Below are positions 7,525 through 14,981 of a stretch of 25,491 nucleotides of DNA, piece after piece. Numbering within the stretch: the stretch's first letter is position 1; the number at the start of each line of letters is the position of its first letter. Below the pieces are notes generated by a model. That model saw nothing but the letters and a program-made list of their open reading frames with translations. It had not been told where the DNA came from and made no database searches. The stretch is from positions 1-25,491 of the forward strand of contig CALWJG010000003.1 in NCBI GenBank assembly GCA_944380945.1, given 5' to 3'. The translations under genes and the position numbers were made by a program. Source of the DNA: an uncultured Agathobaculum sp. (lineage in GTDB: Bacteria > Bacillota > Clostridia > Oscillospirales > Butyricicoccaceae).

Positions 7525-8380
7525 TTGCGCTCTCCCCCTTCTTCATCAGATTGCAGTCCGCATGGCGCTCCATGCTGATGGCTTCCTCGGCCTTGTACAT
7601 ACGGCTGCGGCTGATGGCCTCGTCGAAATCGACCAGATGGCCGTCAAAATCCGGGCCGTCCACGCAGGCGAACTTGGTCTCGCCGCCGACGGTCAGGCGG
7701 CAGCCGCCGCACATGCCCGTGCCGTCGATCATAATGGGGTTCATGGATACGATGGTCGGGATGCCGTATTCCTTTGTCATGTTGCACACGCCGCGCATCA
7801 TGGGCAGCGGACCGATGGCGATGACCTCGTCATAATGCACGCCGGCCTGCAGCCGCTCCTCGAGCGCGGTGGTGACAAAGCCCTTGTGCCCGTTCGAGCC
7901 GTCGTCGGTCATGACGTACAGGTTGTGGCATGCATCCTTGAGCTCGTCCATCAGGATGAACAGGCTGGTCGAGCGGAAGCCGACGATCACGTCCACATCC
8001 GCGCCCGCCTCGTGCAGCGCCTTGGCCTGCGGATAGGCGATGGCGATGCCCAGACCCCCGCCGATGACCGCGATCTTTTTGCCCTGCTTGCCCTCGAGCT
8101 CGCTCGGCTTGCCCAGCGGGCCGACGAAATCCTGCAGCGCCTCGCCCTCCTCGAGCGTGTCCAGCCGGCGCGTGGTCGCGCCGACCTTCTGGAAAATGAT
8201 CGTGACCGTGCCCTTTTCCCGGTCATATCCCGCGATGGTCAGCGGGATACGCTCGCCCTGCTCGTCGATGCGCAGGATGATGAACTGGCCCGGCTGCGCC
8301 TTTCGCGCAACGCCCGGCGCCTCGATCTCCATCAGCGTCACCGTGTCGTGCAGGCGGCGTTTGGTTACGATTGGGTACAA
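7517..8380 (-). CDS. nfnA: NfnA: small subunit of NADH-dependent ferredoxin:NADP+ oxidoreductase
   Basis: A 287-residue ferredoxin-NADP reductase-like protein with FAD- and NAD-binding halves (GGGLGIAIAYP at 107-117) and a C-terminal [2Fe-2S] motif. The motif is IDGTGMCGGC with a later Cys: candidate ligands Asp219, Cys224, Cys227 and Cys239. The unusual Asp plus three Cys set is the hallmark of NfnA as known from Thermotoga and separates it from PyrK-type dihydroorotate dehydrogenase subunits, which use four Cys. The start is TTG at 8380, preceded by AAAGGAGG at about 8 bases; there is no nearby in-frame ATG. It forms an operon with nfnB. Confidence 0.9.
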   Translation of the reverse strand: MYPIVTKRRLHDTVTLMEIEAPGVARKAQPGQFIILRIDEQGERIPLTIAGYDREKGTVTIIFQKVGATTRRLDTLEEGEALQDFVGPLGKPSELEGKQGKKIAVIGGGLGIAIAYPQAKALHEAGADVDVIVGFRSTSLFILMDELKDACHNLYVMTDDGSNGHKGFVTTALEERLQAGVHYDEVIAIGPLPMMRGVCNMTKEYGIPTIVSMNPIMIDGTGMCGGCRLTVGGETKFACVDGPDFDGHLVDFDEAISRSRMYKAEEAISMERHADCNLMKKGESANA

Positions 8381-8415
8381 AATCCTTTCCTCCTTTGTTT
8401 TTGTGCAGCAAACTG

Positions 8416-8446
8416 CGCCGGATGCTCAGATTTGACCGCTCCGGCG
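8416..8446. other. Hairpin in the nfnA leader
   Basis: CGCCGGA (8416-8422) pairs with TCCGGCG (8440-8446), 36-66 bases upstream of the nfnA start. On the plus strand it is followed by TTTTT and would look like a terminator, but no plus-strand gene precedes it. Its role is unknown. Confidence 0.35.
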
Positions 8447-8460
8447 TTTTTCCTGTCTCT

Positions 8461-8466
8461 ATTATA
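8461..8466 (-). promoter_or_regulatory. Possible -10 element for nfnAB
   Basis: A perfect TATAAT on the minus strand about 80 bases before nfnA, overlapping the T-rich tail of the upstream terminator. No convincing -35 element sits at 16-19 bases, so this is only a candidate. Confidence 0.3.
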
Positions 8467-8512
8467 ATAAAAACAGTGCCCCGCGCAGTATGCCGCGATT
8501 TGGCACTGTTTT
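8465..8512 (-). terminator. Terminator of the MATE / iron-sulfur protein operon
   Basis: AAAACAGTGCC (8470-8480) pairs perfectly with GGCACTGTTTT (8502-8512), and the minus-strand transcript continues into a U-rich tail. It starts 24 bases after the stop of the iron-sulfur protein gene. The inner loop can form a smaller GC stem. Confidence 0.85.
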
Positions 8513-8535
8513 GCATCATTTCCGATTTTCGCGGT

Positions 8536-9306
8536 TTACGAGCCGTAAGTCCCGCAGTGCCGCGCGCCCGCCTCCGTCACAAGCGGCTGCCCGCAGTAAG
8601 GCGCGAGGTCCTCCCCCACCGGACACACGAGCGCGCAGCGCCCGCAGGGCCAGTGGTGCGCCCGCTTGAGCTGGATATGGTAGCGCGTGCAGGCGTTTTT
8701 GTCCATTTCATAAACGCCGCCCGCCGCGCCCGGCGCAAAGCAGCCCGACGGACATTCGCGCCGGCATTTGCCGCAGTGGACGCACAGCTGTTCCGCCAGC
8801 ATGTCGTCCGCCGCGAGCGGCGCATCGGTCAGGATGGACACCATGCGCAGCCGCGGGCCGAATTCTCTGGTGATCAGGTTGTGGCTGTCCCCGATCGTGC
8901 CCATGCCCGCGTAATACGCCGCCAGCACATGGGAGAACGCCGCCTCCGGCCGGTCCAGCAGCACCTCGATGCCGTCATAGCAGTCCCGCGGAAAATAAAG
9001 CGCGCGGTACCCCAGCGATGTGGCGATGTAGTTCGTCAGATGATAGGCCATGTCGTCCAGCACGCGGTTGGAGGTGTCATACAGCTCCTGATAGACCACA
9101 GAGGGCGTGGTCGCCATCATGGGCGCAAACAGCGGGATACCGATCACGACCACATTTTCCGCCCACGGCCAGATGTTCTGCGGCCAGAACGCCGCATCCT
9201 GCATGGGGTATTCCGCCCAGCGCGACACCGGGCAGCAGCGCACCAGATTGGCGCCGAGCGCATGCGCCTTTTCCGCGATCCGACGCTTGTTTTCCCGCTC
9301 CTTCAC
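8536..9306 (-). CDS. QueG-like 4Fe-4S protein (epoxyqueuosine-reductase-related, function unknown)
   Basis: A 256-residue soluble protein. The N-terminal part has AGMGTIGDSHNLITREFGPR (133-152), resembling the AGxGxIGK segment of epoxyqueuosine reductase and related cobalamin-dependent reductases. The C-terminal part has two [4Fe-4S] motifs, CVHCGKCRRECPSGC (Cys175, 178, 181, 185) and CGRCALVCP (Cys221, 224, 228). It is shorter than typical QueG and lacks its C-terminal repeats, so a tRNA-modifying role is not assured. Proteins like this are often annotated only as 4Fe-4S binding proteins. Its ATG at 9306 overlaps the MATE stop codon by 4 bases (ATGA), so it is translated together with the exporter. 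Confidence 0.75.
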   Translation of the reverse strand: MKERENKRRIAEKAHALGANLVRCCPVSRWAEYPMQDAAFWPQNIWPWAENVVVIGIPLFAPMMATTPSVVYQELYDTSNRVLDDMAYHLTNYIATSLGYRALYFPRDCYDGIEVLLDRPEAAFSHVLAAYYAGMGTIGDSHNLITREFGPRLRMVSILTDAPLAADDMLAEQLCVHCGKCRRECPSGCFAPGAAGGVYEMDKNACTRYHIQLKRAHHWPCGRCALVCPVGEDLAPYCGQPLVTEAGARHCGTYGS

Positions 9307-10700
9307 AGCGCACCGCTCCCCTCGGATGAGATCGGCTGCTGCGCCGCCGCAAGGCGGGCGCGGCGCTCCTTATGCCGCAGATGGAACCAGAACGGCACGA
9401 GCGCCAGCAGGATGAGCACCCAGCTGATCGGGTAGGAGATATAGACCCACTCCACGCCGAAACGGCTGGTGTCCAGCCACGCGATCCACACCAGACGGAA
9501 CACGCAGGTGCCCAGCAGGTTGATCACCACCGGCGCGATCGGCACGCCGTAGCCGCGGATCGCGCCCACGAATACATCCGCCACGCCGAAGATGACATAT
9601 ACGCTCGCCACGATAAACAGCCGCTCCGCTCCCGCCTGAATGACCGCCGGGTCGCTGTTGTAAATGCCGATGAGCGGATGCGAGAACAGCACGGTCAGCG
9701 CGCTCAGGCTGACGCCGATGGCAAGCGTACATGATACGCAGATGCGCAACACCCGCCCGATGCGGTCCATCTTGCCCGCGCCGAGGTTCTGGCTGATGAA
9801 GGTCTGCGCCGCCTGATGGAACGAGTTCATCGCGATGTAGATGAAGCCCTCGATGCTCTCGGCTGCGCCTACGCCCGCGATGATCGTGCTGCCGTAGGCG
9901 TTGACTGCGCTCTGAATGACCACGTTGGACAGGCTGAACAGGCAGGACTGCACACCCGCCGGGATGCCGATATGCGCCATGTCCAGCAGGCGCCCCTTGT
10001 CCAGACACAGCCAGCGCCAGCTGAAATGCAGCGCGCCCTCGGTCTGGGACAGACAGTACAGCACGAGCGCCGCGCTGACCGCCTGACTGATGACCGTCGC
10101 CAGGGCGACGCCCGCCACGCCCATATCCAGCGCGATCACCGAAAACAGGTTGAGCGCCACGTTGACCGCCCCGCTGATCATCAGGAAGAACAGCGGCCGG
10201 CGGGTATCGCCCGCCGCGCGCAGGGCGGCGGCGCCGTAATTATACAGCATGGTGAACGGCGTACCGATAAAATAGATGCGCATATACAGCAGCGCCAGCG
10301 GCCGCACGTCTGCGGGCGAAGCGATCAGATCGAGCATCCAGCCCGCAGCCAGAATGCCGAGGATGCCCAGCACGGCACCGCCGCCCAGCGCGACCACAAC
10401 GGCGGTGTGCAGCGTGCGCGAGATCTCGCGCCGGTGTCTGCCCAGTCCCAGCAGGCGGGCGACGACCACGTTGACACCCACGGACAGGCCGATCAGCAGC
10501 TGGGTGAACAGATTGATGACCGCCACCGTGCTGCTCACCGCAGCAAGGCTCGCGCTGCCTGCAAAGCGGCCGACCACGATGATGTCCGCCGCGTTGAACA
10601 GCAGCTGCAGAATGTTGGACGCCATCAGCGGCAGGCTGAACAGCAGTATCTTGCCCAGCAGCGGGCCGTGCGTCATATCGATCGTTGCATTCCGTTTCAC
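9303..10700 (-). CDS. MATE-family multidrug/toxin efflux transporter
   Basis: A 465-residue membrane protein with about 12 hydrophobic segments in two homologous halves. The N-terminal segment ILLFSLPLMASNILQLLFN is typical of MATE (NorM/DinF) exporters, which expel cationic compounds using Na+ or H+ gradients. The substrate cannot be told. The start is GTG at 10700, supported by GAGGAG 8 bases upstream. The gene leads a two-gene operon with the iron-sulfur protein. The C-terminus, after the last membrane segment, is short and basic (FHLRHKERRARLAA). Confidence 0.9.
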   Translation of the reverse strand: MKRNATIDMTHGPLLGKILLFSLPLMASNILQLLFNAADIIVVGRFAGSASLAAVSSTVAVINLFTQLLIGLSVGVNVVVARLLGLGRHRREISRTLHTAVVVALGGGAVLGILGILAAGWMLDLIASPADVRPLALLYMRIYFIGTPFTMLYNYGAAALRAAGDTRRPLFFLMISGAVNVALNLFSVIALDMGVAGVALATVISQAVSAALVLYCLSQTEGALHFSWRWLCLDKGRLLDMAHIGIPAGVQSCLFSLSNVVIQSAVNAYGSTIIAGVGAAESIEGFIYIAMNSFHQAAQTFISQNLGAGKMDRIGRVLRICVSCTLAIGVSLSALTVLFSHPLIGIYNSDPAVIQAGAERLFIVASVYVIFGVADVFVGAIRGYGVPIAPVVINLLGTCVFRLVWIAWLDTSRFGVEWVYISYPISWVLILLALVPFWFHLRHKERRARLAAAQQPISSEGSGAL

Positions 10701-10726
10701 AGCGTTTTCTCCTCATCCGTATCCTG

Positions 10727-10754
10727 AACCGTTTTTTCCGGAACGGTTATTTTA
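10727..10754 (-). promoter_or_regulatory. Candidate promoter and overlapping dyad for the MATE operon
   Basis: On the minus strand TAAAAT (10749-10754) could be a -10 with a weak CTGGCG -35 at 18 bases. Just downstream, AACCGTT (10727-10733) and AACGGTT (10742-10748) form a 7-base inverted repeat across the expected start site, as an operator would. No regulator is adjacent. Confidence 0.35.
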
Positions 10755-10839
10755 CATCATCCGCAGCCGATGCGCCAGCGGCCGGCCACAAAAGCCGAAG
10801 CACGGCACAGAACGCACGAGATGCGGCAAAATCCCCTGT

Positions 10840-11451
10840 TCAGCGGCCGGCCAGCTGTGTCTCCGCGGCGTCCAGCGTGTCAAAGCCGTACTGCCGCACG
10901 GTGTTTTTCAGGATCTCCTCGTTCATATTGCGGCCCTCTGCCAGCAGCTGCGCGATATGGCCGGCATACAGCTGCAGTGTGCGCAGCGAATAGCTCGCCA
11001 GCTCGCCCCAGAGATAGGTCTCAAACGAGGTCACATGCCGGCTGTCCCCGCTGCGGCGGATGGGACGGCCGCGGCCCGCCAGCGCCGGATACCGCGCAGC
11101 GAGCGCCTCCAGCCAGCCGACATGCGTCCGGCAGATCGCGTCGATCAGCTGTGCCTTTTCATCCGGCACCGGCGGCAGCTGATCCCGGATCTGCTCATAT
11201 TCCTCCGGCGCCGTGCGCGCCATCATATAGCCGTACTTTTCCGCCAGCGGATTGCGGCCTGCGGCCTGCGCCTGCCGCAGGTCGTCCAGCCAGCTCCGGC
11301 GCATCTCCTCGGTCCATGCTGCAAGCTGGCTGGACTGCATGATGAAAAACGTCCGCTGATCGTCCTGACAGGCCGCGCGGCCGCCGCGGTTTTGCACCTG
11401 ATCGAACAAAGCCCACTCGAGCTCGACGATCTGCCCGGTCGTATCCTTCAT
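10840..11451 (-). CDS. DUF4125-family protein
   Basis: A 203-residue, largely helical, soluble protein rich in Trp, Gln and Arg. I recognise it as a DUF4125 member from segments such as ELEWALFDQVQNRGGRAACQ, MQSSQLAAWTEEM, NPLAEKYGYMMARTAPEEY and SFETYLWGELASYS. No catalytic motif or membrane segment is visible, and the function is unknown. GGAGGAG lies 9 bases before the ATG, 6 bases after the stop of the preceding gene. It is the last gene of the TPR-DUF4037-DUF4125 operon. Confidence 0.8.
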   Translation of the reverse strand: MKDTTGQIVELEWALFDQVQNRGGRAACQDDQRTFFIMQSSQLAAWTEEMRRSWLDDLRQAQAAGRNPLAEKYGYMMARTAPEEYEQIRDQLPPVPDEKAQLIDAICRTHVGWLEALAARYPALAGRGRPIRRSGDSRHVTSFETYLWGELASYSLRTLQLYAGHIAQLLAEGRNMNEEILKNTVRQYGFDTLDAAETQLAGR

Positions 11452-11457
11452 GTCATT

Positions 11458-12378
11458 TCACTCCTCCATGATATGCGCCTGCCGCAGCGCAGGGTCCCTG
11501 ATCCGCGTCATGACCTGTTCGGCTTGCGCCTGCAAAAAGCTGTCCGGGCTGTCTGACAGCCCCTGCCGCCGCAGTTCGGCCGCTGCGGTCAGGCAGATGC
11601 CTTCGATCTTCTCCGCCGCCTGCGCCCCATCCGGCATGCGCGCCAGTTCGTCAAACTGCGCATAGGCGCGCGGCAGCACGGGCAGGTCCCGCAGCCCGCG
11701 GTGCATCCATTTGTAAAACGGCGCGTAGCGGCGGTTCAGCAGATAGACCAGCGACATGCCCGCGCGCATGAATTCACTGCGCGCCAGCTGCGCTGCGACC
11801 AGTTCCCCGCGCCGCAGGCAGCGGGGATAGTTGTACTGTCCAGCCTGCGCCATGACCGCTGCCCGCGCAGCAAGCTTTTTCAGGCGCACATCCTCAGGAT
11901 AAAACCCGATGAGCCGTTGCCGCACCGCGGTGAAATGCCCCAGCGGATCGGCAAACACTTCGCCGTTTACCGCTGTGGCGAGGAACGCCTCGGGCACGCG
12001 CCGCCACTGCTCGAGTGTCTGCGGCCCGGCAGGGCAGCCGGTATAGCGTCGGTACCAGGATGCGGTGCACAGGCAGCCCACGCGGCCCGCGCCATACTGC
12101 CCCGCGGAGCGCAGGGCCAGCCCCTCTGCCGCGGGCAGGCTGTCGTACAAGGCCTGCACCTGCGCGCCGTACGATCGGAAATCCGCCTCATCCAGCCAGA
12201 TGCAGAAGCCCGCGCCCCAGTCATGGTCGCGGGACAGCGCATCGTCAAACCCGAAGCACTCCGAGCCCTCGCCCGCAAGTCCGATTGCCATGCGCGGCAG
12301 GAGCCCGGCAAACTGCGTCTCCAGCGCCGGCCGGCCGACCCGTTCATATTGCCGCCGGGCCGCTTCCAGCCCGGTCAT
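11458..12378 (-). CDS. DUF4037 protein, nucleotidyltransferase-like
   Basis: A 306-residue soluble protein. Near the N-terminus, GEGSECFGFDD (36-46) followed by SRDHDWG (49-55) fits the nucleotidyltransferase pattern: a Gly-Ser pair, 11 residues, then Asp51-x-Asp53 for metal binding. The following stretch GFCIWL would be the next strand. The rest is helical, with Tyr/Arg-rich segments such as YAPFYKWMHRGL. I recognise it as DUF4037; such proteins are predicted nucleotidyltransferases with unknown targets. Its ATG overlaps the TPR gene's stop (ATGA). Co-translation with a TPR scaffold suggests a protein-modifying or signalling pair, but this is inference. Confidence 0.8.
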   Translation of the reverse strand: MTGLEAARRQYERVGRPALETQFAGLLPRMAIGLAGEGSECFGFDDALSRDHDWGAGFCIWLDEADFRSYGAQVQALYDSLPAAEGLALRSAGQYGAGRVGCLCTASWYRRYTGCPAGPQTLEQWRRVPEAFLATAVNGEVFADPLGHFTAVRQRLIGFYPEDVRLKKLAARAAVMAQAGQYNYPRCLRRGELVAAQLARSEFMRAGMSLVYLLNRRYAPFYKWMHRGLRDLPVLPRAYAQFDELARMPDGAQAAEKIEGICLTAAAELRRQGLSDSPDSFLQAQAEQVMTRIRDPALRQAHIMEE

Positions 12379-13313
12379 GCGCCGTCCGCCTGACGCAGGC
12401 GGCGCAGCTCGTCCGCCGCCGTGCGCGTGCGCTCATGGTCGGGACCGAACAGGCTCTCATACACTTTTTCCGCCCGCTCGAGCATGGCTGCAGCATCCGC
12501 TGTCCGCCCCATACGCTCATAGACCCAAGCCATGTTCTGGCAGGTCATGCCGTATTCGGCGTTTTCCCCGAAAAACCGCAGCGTATAGCGCATGGACTTG
12601 CGGTACAGCGCCAGCGCGCGGTCATAATCCCCCTCTGCGTACAGAAAGGCCGCCAGGCTGTTGAGTCCGGCCGCATAATGCACGTTCTCCTCATCCGCGC
12701 ATTTTTCAAACGCCTGCAGAGCGCGCTGCAGGCACAGCATGGCCTGCTTCTTGTCCCCCACCGCGCTGTACAGCGTGGTCAGGTTATTGTAGGTCACCGC
12801 CACCTCCTGCGTGCGGCCGGGCATGTCCTCGATCAGCCCAAGCGCCTGCCTGAGGCAGCCGATCGCCTGCTCCTGCCGCCCGCTCTCCCGATAGGCCAGT
12901 GCCAGATTGTTGAGCACGCTGGCATAGGCGTAGCTGTCCGTCTGGCCGGCGCGGCGATAGACCTCCACCGCCTCATGGAACAGCTCGACCGCTTTGACCT
13001 GATCGCCCATCAGGCGGCAGGTGCCGGCCATGTTGTTCAGGATGGTGGCATACTGGCCGCAGTCCTGTCCCAGATCAGCCGCGGCCAGCGCGCGCGCCTT
13101 TTCAAACGCCGCGACCGACTGCGCATAGCGGCTGACCCCGCGGTAAAACGAGCCCAGCTCGTTATAGACTGCGATCAGCTCCTCCCGCCGCCGCAGCGGA
13201 TCCTGCCGCGCCTCCGCTTCATACGCCAGCAGAAAGCGTTCGACCGCCGCCAGATCCCCCTGCAGATAGCGTTCATCCAGTTCGCCGTAAAAGCGTTCCA
13301 GCTGCTTGTGCAT
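12375..13313 (-). CDS. Tetratricopeptide repeat protein
   Basis: A 312-residue all-helical protein with about six TPR units spaced 42 residues apart, each with a recognisable core such as AVYNELGSFYRG, TILNNMAGTCRL, SVLNNLALAYRE, VTYNNLTTLYSA, AGLNSLAAFLYA and MTCQNMAWVYER. The 42-residue spacing is like kinesin-light-chain-type TPR arrays. No enzymatic or DNA-binding domain is present, so it probably acts as a protein-interaction scaffold or peptide sensor. GGAGGG lies 6 bases before the ATG. It is the first gene of a tightly overlapped operon with DUF4037 and DUF4125 genes and is divergent from the alcohol dehydrogenase gene. Confidence 0.87.
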   Translation of the reverse strand: MHKQLERFYGELDERYLQGDLAAVERFLLAYEAEARQDPLRRREELIAVYNELGSFYRGVSRYAQSVAAFEKARALAAADLGQDCGQYATILNNMAGTCRLMGDQVKAVELFHEAVEVYRRAGQTDSYAYASVLNNLALAYRESGRQEQAIGCLRQALGLIEDMPGRTQEVAVTYNNLTTLYSAVGDKKQAMLCLQRALQAFEKCADEENVHYAAGLNSLAAFLYAEGDYDRALALYRKSMRYTLRFFGENAEYGMTCQNMAWVYERMGRTADAAAMLERAEKVYESLFGPDHERTRTAADELRRLRQADGA

Positions 13314-13330
13314 AACCGTCCCTCCGCCCC

Positions 13331-13362
13331 GGTATATGGATATACCATTTTTCTTTATTATA
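13331..13362 (-). promoter_or_regulatory. Candidate promoter (-10) and operator of the TPR operon
   Basis: A perfect TATAAT on the minus strand (13357-13362) with no good -35, followed by the perfect dyad GGTATAT-GG-ATATACC (13331-13346) between the predicted start and the coding sequence. This 303-base divergent region (13314-13616) also holds the alcohol dehydrogenase promoter and no gene. Confidence 0.4.
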
Positions 13363-13537
13363 GGGAACGCTATTGCCCCGCATTTTGCCCTGCTTCATGT
13401 ATGTTTTGCCCTATACAGGCTGTTCTCGGGTGCGCTGTTCGGGCGTGCCGGGACGGGTTTGATGCGCTTTTTTCCAAAACGCGAGATGCGGCAAAGAAAA
13501 GAGGAAGACAGGCACACCACCGCCCGCTGTCCCCCGT

Positions 13538-13580
13538 TATAATGAAGCCAAGATCATTGATTGTGCAAATGAAGGCTTCA
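13538..13580 (+). promoter_or_regulatory. Candidate promoter and leader dyads of the alcohol dehydrogenase gene
   Basis: TATAAT at 13538-13543, about 74 bases before the ATG; the -35 is weak. Immediately after it, TGAAGCC (13543-13549) and GGCTTCA (13574-13580) can pair, and TGAAGGCTTCA (13570-13580) is itself a palindrome. These could be an operator or an RNA structure. Confidence 0.4.
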
Positions 13581-13616
13581 ATCACACAGAATTACATTTT
13601 ACAGGAGGCAGCAAGC

Positions 13617-14801
13617 ATGGATAATTTCACTTTTTACAGCCCGACTTACTTTGCATTCGGCAAGGGCACGGAGAATGACACCGGCGCTTACGTCAAGAAG
13701 TACGGCGGCACCAAGGTGCTCATCCATTACGGCGGCGGCTCTGCCAAGCGCTCCGGCCTGCTCGACCGCGTTGAGGCGTCCCTCAAGAAGGAAGGCATCG
13801 ACTATGTTGAGCTGGGCGGCGTCAAGGCCAGCCCGCTGAGCGATCTGGTCTATGAGGGCATCGAGCTGGCCCGCAAGGAGAAAGTGGATTTCATCCTCGC
13901 GGTCGGCGGCGGCTCTGTCATGGACTCGGCCAAGGGCATTGCGCTCGGCGCCGTGTACGACGGCGACTTCTGGGATTTCTACTGCGGCAAGAAGGGCCCG
14001 GTCACCGAGGCGCTCCCGGTCGGCTGCGTGGTCACCATCGCGGCGTCCGGCTCCGAGGGCTCGACCGACTCGGTCGTTACGCTCGTCACCGAGGACGGCC
14101 ATGAGTACAAGCGCTGCGCAGACGGCGATATCCTGCGTCCGCTCTTTGCCATCATGAACCCCGAGCTGATGATGACCCTGCCCCCCTATCAGACCGCCAG
14201 CGGCATCGCCGACATCATGGCGCACTGCATGGAGCGCTACTTCACCCACACCAAGGACGTGGAGCTGACCGACCGCCTGCTCGAGGCTGTCATGATCACC
14301 ATGATCAAGGAAGGCCGCCGCGTCATGGCCAACCCGAACGACTACGAGGCGCGCGCCAACATCATGTGGGCTGCGATGATCGCCCAGAACAACTCCACCG
14401 GCGTCGGCCGTGCGCAGGACTGGGGCACCCACCACATGGACAACGAGATCGGCATCCTGTATGGCGCATCCCACGGCGCAGGCCTGGCGCTGCTCTTCCC
14501 CTACTGGATGGAGTACGCCATGAAGACCCAGGGCACCGAGCGCTTCGTCATGTACGCGAACCGCGTCTGGGGCTGCCAGATCGACTTTGAGCATCCCGAA
14601 GTGACCGGCATGGAGGGCATCAAGTGCTTCCAGCGCTTTATGAAGGACATCGGCATGCCCACCACCATCAGCGAGCTGGGCGGCAAGGAAGAGGACATCC
14701 CGAAGATGGTCGAGAACATGTTCCACGGCGCGCCCAACCACGGCAACTTCGTCAAGCTCACGCCTGAGATCGCAGCAGAGATCTATCGCATGGCTCTTTA
14801 A
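13617..14801 (+). CDS. Iron-containing alcohol dehydrogenase (butanol dehydrogenase type)
   Basis: A 394-residue group III alcohol dehydrogenase that interconverts an aldehyde and its alcohol with NAD(P)H. The cofactor motif GGGSVMDSAK (97-106) is intact. Four metal ligands can be placed: Asp199 and His203 in ADIMAH, His272 in GTHHMD, and His286 in ASHGAGLALLFP, with the usual 14-residue spacing between the last two. Length and the NFTFYSPT start match clostridial BdhA/YqhD-like enzymes. The ATG at 13617 has AGGAGG 8 bases upstream; a much longer open frame extends back to 12015 but runs antisense through other genes. It probably regenerates NAD(P)+ during fermentation. The neighbour downstream is a PPDK-barrel protein. 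Confidence 0.93.
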   Translation: MDNFTFYSPTYFAFGKGTENDTGAYVKKYGGTKVLIHYGGGSAKRSGLLDRVEASLKKEGIDYVELGGVKASPLSDLVYEGIELARKEKVDFILAVGGGSVMDSAKGIALGAVYDGDFWDFYCGKKGPVTEALPVGCVVTIAASGSEGSTDSVVTLVTEDGHEYKRCADGDILRPLFAIMNPELMMTLPPYQTASGIADIMAHCMERYFTHTKDVELTDRLLEAVMITMIKEGRRVMANPNDYEARANIMWAAMIAQNNSTGVGRAQDWGTHHMDNEIGILYGASHGAGLALLFPYWMEYAMKTQGTERFVMYANRVWGCQIDFEHPEVTGMEGIKCFQRFMKDIGMPTTISELGGKEEDIPKMVENMFHGAPNHGNFVKLTPEIAAEIYRMAL

Positions 14802-14840
14802 TCCCACAGCAACCCTGTAAGGTTTTTCCCACTTCTCTCG

Positions 14841-14857
14841 ATACCATGGCATGGTAT
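14841..14857. promoter_or_regulatory. Perfect 17-base palindrome
   Basis: ATACCATG-G-CATGGTAT, exact 8-base arms with a single central base, 40 bases after the dehydrogenase stop and 125 bases before the next gene. It is followed by a separate terminator stem and has no T-run of its own, so it may be a protein-binding site. Confidence 0.45.
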
Positions 14858-14862
14858 ACGCC

Positions 14863-14902
14863 GGGGCCTGCTGACACAAAGCGGAACGTGTCGGCAGGCC
14901 CC
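14863..14902 (+). terminator. Hairpin terminator after the alcohol dehydrogenase gene
   Basis: 15-base arms (14863-14877 and 14888-14902) with one U-G wobble that pairs only in the plus-strand transcript. No strong T-tract follows, so strength is uncertain. It would separate the dehydrogenase from the downstream gene. Confidence 0.6.
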
Positions 14903-14981
14903 TGCCCATTTACAAAGCATTTCCTCGCAGGCCGGCGCCCGCCGCCGGCTGCGCGCTGATTTATAAGAAAGGAGCGTCGGC

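Noticed and set aside
8501..8516. TGGCACTGTTTTGCAT, resembling a plus-strand sigma-54 promoter
   Set aside because: The GG-to-GC spacing is 9 instead of 10, it lies in a terminator stem, and no plus-strand gene follows.
10820..13496. CGAGATGCGGCAAA occurring in two intergenic regions (near 10820 and 13482)
   Set aside because: A shared 14-mer is about what chance gives in a 25 kb window, and its position relative to genes differs.
12015..13616. Upstream extension of the alcohol dehydrogenase frame (928 codons in total)
   Set aside because: The extension runs antisense to the DUF4037 and TPR genes. The dehydrogenase has its own ribosome site and a family-matching N-terminus at 13617.
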